Shown piece by piece: positions 57,238 to 64,000 of a stretch of DNA of 64,000 bases. Both the position numbers and the translations under genes were made by a program. Under the pieces are notes generated by a model. That model saw only the letters and a program-made list of their open reading frames with translations, had not been told where the DNA came from and did not search any database. The stretch's first letter is position 1; the number at the start of each line of letters is the position of its first letter. Origin of the DNA: Glandiceps talaboti (lineage: Eukaryota; Hemichordata; Enteropneusta; Spengelidae); NCBI RefSeq assembly GCF_964340395.1, contig NC_135550.1, positions 1,178,001 to 1,242,000 of the forward strand, read 5' to 3'.

Positions 57238-59642
57238 TGTTTTTTTTTGTTTTTTTTTTGTTTTTGTTTTGTTTTTTTTGTTTTTTTGTTTTTATTAATA
57301 CAGAAACAAACGAAAAAGAACTACAGCACATACGAGAAAGGAAAACACAACACACAACCAAACAAACAATGCTGTCCCTAGCTACAAAAAAAATAATTTA
57401 GACCAAGTCATGGTAACTAAAGAATCTGTTAAAGCAAACTTGAAAGAAATACCTTAGTTGAGATTATCTAACAATGACCATTTCTGATGAAAATTATCTA
57501 GCCTGTTATTTCTAATAGCAACTTGTTTTTCAATCTTATACAACTGTTTGAGATGTTCGATAAAAATATGGAATGAAGGTAATACTGCAGATCTTCTGGC
57601 CTGGAAAACAAACTGCTTGGCTTGAATCAAAATGTAATTAAGAATAACTGGATAGTTCGTAGACCCGTACAGAATTACATCAGAGTCGATATTAATTTGT
57701 ACATTTGTTAACGTGTTCCACCATGCCTTAAAGTGTACCCAAAAACCGGCTAATACTATCTCACATTCACAAAATAGGTGAAGGATAGTTTCACTGTAAT
57801 TTGAGCAAAAAGAACAGGTTTCACTACTTGTAATACCCCATTTCTTGAGCCAATAATTAACAGCAAGATAATTCTGCAAAACTTTGTGTTGAAAGATCTT
57901 GGATTTGGTATCCATTGATACAATGTGTGGTCGAAGATAAATATCCATCCACTCTGAGTCAGTATTCTCTCTGGTATTTATGGTCAATTGAGAGAGCCGA
58001 GGTTTCTTGAAGGTAATGTGTTTAGAGCTAAGTACAAACTGATAGATATTTTTTGAAGAGGAGCTCAAGAGTTGGGAATGAGAAATGTTTTTTCCACTAA
58101 CAGCTTGCATTTTGCCCGCTTTTATCAAATTTACAAGCGCCGCCCAAACACAAAAGTACCTGCAAGAAACACCTCGATTTACCCACACCTCGAAAGGAAT
58201 AGTTCTATTTGTAGCTTCGAAAAGATCACCTGGGTACCAGATGCCCGCTTGCATCATATTTCTATTGAACACTTCCTTACCACCAATTTGAAAATATTTG
58301 TTATTCCAAAGGAAATCAGTATGCAGGGACTGCTCCAAATCATTTCGTACCAATAACCAAGATCTTAACAAATCTTTATAGAAATTCGGAAGTAATAACT
58401 TGTTTACGTCAAAATTGCAATACAAGAGCAAATGAAAACCTCCATACCTTCTGGCAAATGAATCTGCAAAGAACTTCCAAATTGACTGGGAGGGATTAAG
58501 GTATCTTTTGATCCACATAACCCGGGAAGTCATCACAATGGACTCGAAGTCCGGTACTTTCAGACCTCCATTTTTAAAGTCAGAAACCATTGTTACCCTG
58601 TTAACCTTTTCCCGCTTCCCTGCCCATATGAATCTGAAAATTAATCTTTCAATTTGCTTCAAGTACTCACGAGAAATTGGTAAAAGAGATACCACATAAG
58701 AAAATTTAGAAATTATAAATGTTTTACAGAGTTGAATTCGGCCGAGGAGGGTTAAACCCCTAGTTCTCCAGATATTGAAACAACCCCGGGCCTCATCGAT
58801 TTTATCCTGAAAATTAAGTTTGTTCGAATTCATGTCATCATATGAAATATAAATTCCCAAAAGTTTTAGCGGTCTATCAGGCCATGAAAGATCTAGGGGT
58901 TTCAAATCAATGTGTCTGTTAGACCCAATCCACATTGCCTCTGTCTTTTGTTTATTAATAACAAGGCCCGACATCTTACCAAAATGGTCAAGCAGAAAAA
59001 GGAATTCCTTTGCAGAACTAATGTCAGAAAGTAAGGCTGAGGTGTCGTCAGCATACTGGGCTAACTTGGTTTCTCTCTTATCAATGGAGATACCCTTAAT
59101 GTTTTCACTTTGTCTTACAGCAATAGCCATTAATTCAATTGCAATAACAAATAAATACGGAGATAGGGGGTCACCCTGACGTGAACCTCTAGCGACTGGA
59201 AAATATCCTGAGGTCACTCCATTGTTAACGATACAACTTGAAATACCTTTATGGAATGTAGAGGTCCATCTGATGAAGGAATCCCCAAAATTAAATTCCT
59301 TTAGAGCGAGTTCAAGAAAGGGCCACTCAATAGAATCAAAAGCTTTCTTAAAATCAACACATAATAAAACACCTGGAATATCGTAATCTTTTGTGTACTG
59401 TAAAATGTCAAGAACTGTGCGAATTGTTTCACCAATATACCGGCCCTTGACATAACCCGTTTGATTCTCACTGATAATACTCGGTAATACTTCCATGATT
59501 CTGTTTGCAAGAGCCTTGGAACCTATCTTATAATCTACATTTAAAAGGGAGATTGGTCGCCAGTTACCGAGCTCCAACCTATCCTTTCCTTTATCAATTA
59601 AAGTTATTACTGCTTGTTTCTGAGAGTTACTTAATTCACTTA
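57238..59642 (-). mobile_element. 5'-truncated L1/Tx1-like LINE
   Basis: A 2.4 kb insertion in minus orientation: open reading frame (from the truncation point at about 59640), 3' UTR (57300-57453) and an A-rich tail (57238-57296, seen as T/G on the + strand). It is bounded by a perfect 15 bp duplication. The 5' half of the element (ORF1, endonuclease) is missing, as expected from incomplete reverse transcription. It sits at the edge of a 115-bp-monomer repeat (59658 onwards). Confidence 0.93.
57454..59577 (-). CDS. LINE ORF2 C-terminal part: reverse transcriptase + zinc-knuckle region
   Basis: 707 codons without a stop, and the frame stays open upstream to about 59640, so the first Met is not the real start. 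Residues 1-13 are the GNWRPISLLN block, 74-81 VDFKKAFD (motif A, catalytic Asp), 130-140 RGSRQGDPLSP (motif B), 173-179 AQYADDT (motif C, catalytic Asp pair). The thumb and C-terminal region include NGGLKVPDF (336-344) and a C-x2-C...H-x2-C region (C588, C591, H600, C603). All reverse-transcriptase motifs look intact. It makes cDNA from the element's own RNA at the target nick; without the endonuclease, this copy cannot jump alone. Confidence 0.93.
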   Translation of the reverse strand: MELGNWRPISLLNVDYKIGSKALANRIMEVLPSIISENQTGYVKGRYIGETIRTVLDILQYTKDYDIPGVLLCVDFKKAFDSIEWPFLELALKEFNFGDSFIRWTSTFHKGISSCIVNNGVTSGYFPVARGSRQGDPLSPYLFVIAIELMAIAVRQSENIKGISIDKRETKLAQYADDTSALLSDISSAKEFLFLLDHFGKMSGLVINKQKTEAMWIGSNRHIDLKPLDLSWPDRPLKLLGIYISYDDMNSNKLNFQDKIDEARGCFNIWRTRGLTLLGRIQLCKTFIISKFSYVVSLLPISREYLKQIERLIFRFIWAGKREKVNRVTMVSDFKNGGLKVPDFESIVMTSRVMWIKRYLNPSQSIWKFFADSFARRYGGFHLLLYCNFDVNKLLLPNFYKDLLRSWLLVRNDLEQSLHTDFLWNNKYFQIGGKEVFNRNMMQAGIWYPGDLFEATNRTIPFEVWVNRGVSCRYFCVWAALVNLIKAGKMQAVSGKNISHSQLLSSSSKNIYQFVLSSKHITFKKPRLSQLTINTRENTDSEWMDIYLRPHIVSMDTKSKIFQHKVLQNYLAVNYWLKKWGITSSETCSFCSNYSETILHLFCECEIVLAGFWVHFKAWWNTLTNVQINIDSDVILYGSTNYPVILNYILIQAKQFVFQARRSAVLPSFHIFIEHLKQLYKIEKQVAIRNNRLDNFHQKWSLLDNLN

Positions 59643-60230
59643 ATGCAAAAAAGTGTTATTCTGCAGATTTCTTCCAAATATTTTGACTCGAGTGGTCCTA
59701 GCAACCATGACCATGTCCTTAGCAACAGCCAAATGGCAGTATATATTGGTCAAATAACAACATCCGTTAGGCAAGAAGGCAAGTGAGTAAACATTCAAAA
59801 CATTTATGCAAATACCCCTAGCAACCATGACCACACCATGCCCATAGCAACAGCCAAATGGTGGTGTATTTCACAAAGATAACATGGATTCTTAGACAAG
59901 TGTACAAACATTCAATAAGTATGTAAATGTGCCTAGCAACAAGACCACACCCATGGCAACAGCCAAATGATCACATATTGCAAAGATAACAACAGAGATT
60001 AATAGACAAATGAAAAAAACATTTTAAAAATATATGCAAATATGTCTAGCAACATAACCACTCCCATAGCAACAGCGAAATGATTATGTATATTGCACAG
60101 GTAATAACCAGGTTAGATTAGGCAACTGGATAGTTATTCAGCAAATAAACACCTATATCTAGCATGGATCAGCATGTGGATAAACACTTTTAAAAACTGT
60201 ACAGGTGTGCTACAGTGCTATTTTTTCATC
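59643..60230 (+). repeat. 115-bp-monomer array, copy (g), with right LINE duplication
   Basis: Begins with the right copy of the LINE target duplication (59643-59657), then 'attctgcagatttcttcc' and monomers with 'ctagcaac', 'catgcccatagcaacagcc' and 'tatgcaaat', to the common 3' end at about 60225. Confidence 0.85.
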
Positions 60231-60730
60231 AACACCTAAACAAAAGTTCCTGCTAATTAGTGCGCAATATTTAGAGTTCAATTGACAGTTACTGAGAAAC
60301 ATGTATGTGGCTGCATGCCAACTCAGCAGAAACTCATTTCTGTACAGACCACCCACCTTTAAGCTTACTTTTGGGTGTCCCTCTGCTTCCCCTTGTTTAT
60401 TGCCAAATATAAATTAATGCCCACAGCACCCTATGGCCTTTCCTCCTAGTGGTCACATGACCCTGACAAGCCAATCCAGTATTCCTTGGCAAATCGATGA
60501 ATTTCGTAGAATAGCTTAAGGACTCTGTGAGATTTATCCTCTTGTGCCAAAATTGACACGAGTTATCTCCTAATAAGCGGTGGACACTTCGCTGAATACC
60601 TCAGGATTTCAGCTAAGTCGTTCCTTTTTATTCTTGTGTGTTGCATCTACGGTTTCGCTGGCGCCTCATTTTGTATCGGGCGCCATTGTTGTATTTGTTA
60701 TTTTTTTTTAGCATTTGAACTTCCTTCACG

Positions 60731-61261
60731 ATGTCATGTCAGTCTCCCATAAGTAAGTGTGGCCACCCCGACAAATCGGTTCTACTTCCTACTCAGGACA
60801 TGATTTTTATCAGGATGCATTTTATGACCAAACAGGGAATAGTCTGTCCACCGCAAGAGCGAGTACACAAGATTGTAGTACTGATGAGGCTTGTAGCGAA
60901 ACAAACCCATATACAAGCCAAACTATTTCTGTCCCTGTTGGGTTTGATGAATTCCATCATCGACATTTCACCATGGGCACGCCTCAGAATGCGTCCAATT
61001 CAGCGCTACCTGTTGGCTCACTGGCACCCCAGTATCCAATCAGCAGAGTCTATGGTTCCAATCCTACCACCCCTTTTTCCACACCTACAGTGGTGGTTGG
61101 GAAAAGAGGCAATGTTGGAAGGAAAACCATTGTCGAGTTGGAAAACAGATCTTTCCCTTTTTATCAATGTGTCCAATATGGGATGGGGAGCCCATCTGGA
61201 CCACCACTGGACTTCAGGTACTGGGATCTACCATCCGGCCTCCATCATATCAACTGGTTAG
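60731..61261 (+). pseudogene. DIRS RT C-terminal part and start of RNase H
   Basis: 176 codons. PTQDMIFIRMHFMTKQGIV and AKLFLSLLGLMNSIIDISPW, then PWARLRMRPIQRYLLAHW, are DIRS-type RT thumb/connection signatures. NVSNMGWGAHLDHHW is the first RNase H block. The opening MSCQSPI does not fit RT and may be the residual Gag start joined to RT by a deletion at about 60765. The frame breaks near 61230. Confidence 0.82.
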
Positions 61262-61530
61262 AATTGCAGGCAGTTGTTCTAGCTCTTCGCCAGTTCGAAC
61301 ACCTGGTGTCACACCACTGTGTGCTAGTCAATACCAACAACATAACAGTGGTGGCTTACATCAACAAAATGGGGGGGTGACCCTATGTTATCTCACCTGG
61401 GACCTGATGTTCTGGTGCAAGGACAGGAAGGTAACACTAAGGGCGTGGCACCTTCCGGGGAAGCGCAACAGGATCGCAGACACACTCTCATGCTGCATCC
61501 AAGTTCGCCCCACGGAATGGGAGATTCCAC
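61200..61530 (+). pseudogene. DIRS RNase H, later part (two frames)
   Basis: HINWLELQAVVLALRQFEHL and LVNTNNITVVAYINKMGG (frame ending 61380) are the RNase H Glu- and Asp-bearing blocks; here Asn replaces the usual Asp in VNTDN. The next frame holds WHLPGKRNRIADTLS, the His/Asp block. The shift between them is at a G-run near 61375. Confidence 0.82.
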
Positions 61531-61558
61531 AGAATGTTGCTAATCAAATCTTCATCAG

Positions 61559-61984
61559 GTGGAACAAGCCAGTAGTCGACTCGTCACAACATTTCTCAAT
61601 TGCAAACTGCCTCTCTTTGTATCTCCAGTACCAGATCTCAGACCAATGGCAGTGGACTCCCTGTCATTCAATTGGGAGGAGTTGGAGGCCTACGCCTTCC
61701 CATATCTACCCCTGCTACCACTAGTCCTCAGAAAAATTCAAGAGGAAAAGTGTGTACTATCTCTAGCTGCTCCACCGTGGCCGAACCGCTCGTGGTTCCC
61801 AGTGTTACTGTCTCTCCTAATAGATCTCCCATGCAAACTGCCACAGAGGGACGATCTGTCACAGGGACAGAGCATCCTTCACCCGCATCCAGAAACGTTC
61901 CATCTACCCGCATTCAGATTGTCAAACGATCTTGCAAAGGGCTTTTCTCGCAAGACTACCACGGTCATTGCAAGACCCCAGTGA
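61559..61984 (+). pseudogene. DIRS linker between RNase H and recombinase
   Basis: Reads PVPDLRPMAVDSLSFNWEEL, then PPWPNRSWFPVLLSLL: the conserved linker of DIRS polyproteins. Overlapping + strand frames in this stretch are shadows of it. Confidence 0.7.
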
Positions 61985-62269
61985 GCGAGTACCCTTGCCA
62001 CTTACGGGGAAAAGTGAAAGAGATTCTCTAGTTGGTGTAATCAACGATCGATTGATCCACTCAAAGTTACTACACAACAGTTAACTGCCTTTCTGTTTGA
62101 ACTATTTGATGTACAGAAGTTAGCTGTCCAAACCATAATGGTATACTGCTCAGCTATTTCTAGTACCATTAGAGACCACCTCGGCCCATTTCAACTCCCC
62201 AGTGGAGTCTGTCTCTAGTGCTCAACACACTACAATCTCCCCCTTTTTGAACCTCTATACCAGATTTCG

Positions 62270-62923
62270 TTGGAATTTCTCACACTTAAGACTACGTTTC
62301 TGCTAGCTCTTGCTTCAGGCAGTCATAGAAGCGAGATCCACTCAGATATTGGACAGGGTCGAATCCAGTGGTTACAACACCAGGTTGTACTTCAGACTCG
62401 TCCTAAGTTCATTGCTAAAAGTCTGGTTTTATGTTCCTTGGCTTCTCCCATTATCATTAAGGATTTAGCCACGCTGGTGGGAAGGGACCGAAAAAAACGT
62501 CTTTTATGTCCAGTCAGAGCTCTCAAGTGGTACTGTAATCACACTAAGGACATTAGGGGCGATCGTACCCACCTGTTCATCCCTTGGAAATCGGACAAGT
62601 TGGATTGTACAACGGCCAACATTTCTAAGTGGATAGTTAGTACTATTAAAGTGGCATATAATTCTTCCACGGCCGATACACAGGCACTTTCTAAAGTTAC
62701 TGCTCATGAAGTTCAGGCAGTGGCTACTTCCTGGGCACTCTGGTCTGGCGTATCCATTAGGTCAGTCATTGAGGCAGGAACCTGGCGCTCTCAGAACTCA
62801 TTCGTCAGCTTTTACTTGCGGGACATGGCCCAAGAGGCAGTCACGATGTCTGCTCTAGGTCCTATCAGTTTGGCTCAAAATGTTGCTATGCCTCTCAGTG
62901 TGGAGACTTTTTCCACCAACTAG
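62270..62923 (+). pseudogene. DIRS tyrosine recombinase C-terminal domain
   Basis: 217 codons covering the catalytic domain: LLALASGSHRSEIH (first Arg, R20), KVTAHEVQAVATSWA (His146) and FVSFYLRD (Tyr182). In DIRS recombinases the H-x-x-R Arg is expected where Q149 stands, so this copy probably lacks a catalytic residue. Its upstream N-terminal domain (about 62030-62270) is frame-broken. The enzyme would integrate circular cDNA by strand exchange without target duplications. Confidence 0.85.
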
Positions 62924-62939
62924 GTGTCATATTCTAGGC

Positions 62940-63030
62940 TTACCCAAAAGTAAGCTAAAAGGTGGGTATTTGTCTGTACAGAATTGAAATGAATTTCTGT
63001 ATAAGACTAATACCCACCTTTTACGCTCCC
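62940..63030. repeat. DIRS internal complementary region
   Basis: 'acccaaaagtaagctaaaag' and 'gtgggta...tctgtacagaa' followed by 'tgaatttctgtataagacta' with 'atacccaccttttacgc' form an inverted pair around a short centre. Each half matches one outer end of the element. Confidence 0.85.
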
Positions 63031-63245
63031 ACCCTCCTCCCCACAGTCTCCAGGCCTTGTAACCTTCGGTTATCTTTAGGACCAAGGAATACTGGGGATT
63101 GGCTAGTCAGGGTCATGACCACTAGGAGGACAGGCCATAGGATGCCGTGGGCATTAATTTATATTTGGCAGTAAACAAGGGAAAGCAGACTGAGAGAGAC
63201 CCAAAAGTAAGCTAAAAGGTGGGTATTAGTCTTATACAGAAATTC

Positions 63246-63366
63246 ATTTCAGTAGAAATTACAATTCTGCATTTCTTATGTGACAATGTTTAGGCCTAAA
63301 AAAATTGTTTGGTTCTGGTTTCACGACCCCCACCTAGTTTTTCAGTGCCGACCCAAAATTTTTTTT
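63246..63366. other. Spacer
   Basis: Short unassigned sequence between the DIRS end and the next element, ending in an eight-T run. Confidence 0.4.
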
Positions 63367-63650
63367 AGCTCCGCTGTCAGTGACAGGGTTGGGGTGATTC
63401 TCCGTCGTCGTCCGTCCATCAACCTTTTTTATTATTATCATCTTCTCCAAAAACGACAGTCGGAATACTTTGATATTTGGTCTGCAAGTTGCTTGGGGAA
63501 GGCTATTCAGATTTGTTCATACAAAGTTGATCTGTGCCATTTTCAATTTTTGACGAATTTTTTGTCAAAAATGATATGTTCATCTTCTTCTCAAATACTA
63601 CTTATCAGATAGCTCTAATATCTGCCATGTATCTGCCATCAATCTTAAAT
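63367..63650 (+). mobile_element. AGCTCCGCTG element, left end fragment (copy 4)
   Basis: Starts AGCTCCGCTGTCAG after a T-run as in the other copies and follows the family ('gcta ttcagatttgttcat', 'gttgatctgtgccattttca') with more divergence. Homology fades near 63650. The right end is not in the window. Confidence 0.75.
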
Positions 63651-64000
63651 AAAAATGATAATAGTCATTCTAAAATTACCTCATTTTGAAAGGGGAAGTA
63701 CTTTGTTGTTCATTTTGATTTTGTACGATGAAAATTGGTGGTGAAATTTGAAACTTTGCCAATCAGCAGTAACAGTCAACTCATTAAACCATATTTGGAA
63801 AGGCTCATTTACACATATTACCGTATCATTAATTTATGTAGAACAAGTTTTGGCCAATGGCAACCTGGTAATTGCATATGACGTAGCGTTCACACCATTT
63901 GTAAAAATAAAATGTAAAATTTCTTATCATTATGTTAATGAAGACATGAAAACAAAATTTGGGGGGGGGTCTCGTCTTTATTTTTATAAAGTACGTTTTT
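63651..64000. other. No feature recognised
   Basis: Unassigned sequence with a G-run (about 63961-63969). No SETD3 downstream exon seen. Confidence 0.4.

Larger units (their letters stand above)
60328..63240 (+). mobile_element. DIRS-type tyrosine-recombinase retrotransposon, internally deleted
   Basis: Inverted terminal repeats of about 165 bp: left 60328-60492, right 63073-63240 (shared 'cttacttttgggt', 'ccaaatataaattaatgccc', 'tagtggtca', 'gtattccttgg'). Just inside the right repeat is an internal complementary region (about 62940-63030) holding sequences complementary to both outer ends, the hallmark of DIRS circle-mediated replication. Remains of the RT thumb, RNase H and tyrosine recombinase lie between. 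Gag and most of the RT are deleted. Several frameshifts: dead copy. Confidence 0.9.

Noticed and set aside
57148-57401. Phe-rich open frames
   Set aside because: They read the T-rich complement of the LINE's A-rich tail.
61559-62031. Second overlapping + strand frame in the DIRS element (61600-62031)
   Set aside because: Only the frame starting at 61559 matches the DIRS linker; the other is a shadow.

Overview
This is eukaryotic, repeat-rich, AT-rich DNA from an animal. Evidence includes spliced exons with GT-AG junctions, AATAAA signals, and many transposon classes (hAT, L1/Tx1-like LINE, CR1/L2-like LINE, Penelope-like, DIRS, MITEs and foldbacks). Together with the frequent ACATGTA-type motifs, this suggests a marine invertebrate, possibly a non-vertebrate deuterostome (hemichordate, lancelet or echinoderm). 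The species cannot be fixed from the sequence alone.

The only confidently recognised host gene is SETD3 (actin-histidine N-methyltransferase) on the + strand. Eight coding exons run from 15936 to 52565 and keep reading phase across every junction. They cover the N-terminal region and the SET domain. Upstream exons (first ~60-70 residues) and the C-terminal Rubisco-LSMT-type domain are not found, so the gene probably continues beyond 64000. Intron 6 (23413-46108, 22.7 kb) is a transposon trap, and the intron after 52565 is similar.

Layout. 1-3523: repeat end plus weak exon-like open stretches of unknown identity. 3686-6254: dead hAT transposon. 6300-12640: dispersed repeats, including a second hAT-like element, an inverted pair and a 109-115 bp monomer array. 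12724-12830: possible last exon with AATAAA. 14440-15560: ~285 bp tandem repeat and plain DNA. 15936-23412: SETD3 exons 1-6 (numbered here), with a satellite and an antisense CR1-like fragment in the introns. 24000-42720: diverged segmental duplication, three full copies of an AGCTCCGCTG-ended element (two with an empty-site paralogue in this window) and a Penelope-like element with identical inverted 89 bp ends carrying a hammerhead-ribozyme motif. 43100-43661: minisatellite and foldback. 46109-46223: SETD3 exon 7. 46413-46680: broken RecQ-like helicase fragment. 50830-51555: another monomer array. 52324-52565: SETD3 exon 8. 53440-54675: inverted-repeat element with ~30 bp-phased A-tracts. 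54765-55640: possible two-exon antisense transcript. 57223-59657: 5'-truncated LINE with an intact 707-codon frame and a perfect 15 bp target-site duplication. 60328-63240: internally deleted DIRS element with inverted ends and internal complementary region. 63367-end: start of another AGCTCCGCTG element.

No rRNA, tRNA, CRISPR array or prokaryotic operon was seen. The most informative signals are the ribozyme-bearing Penelope-like insertion, the element family whose boundaries can be read from internal empty sites, the DIRS circle-junction signature, and several near-perfect palindromes.
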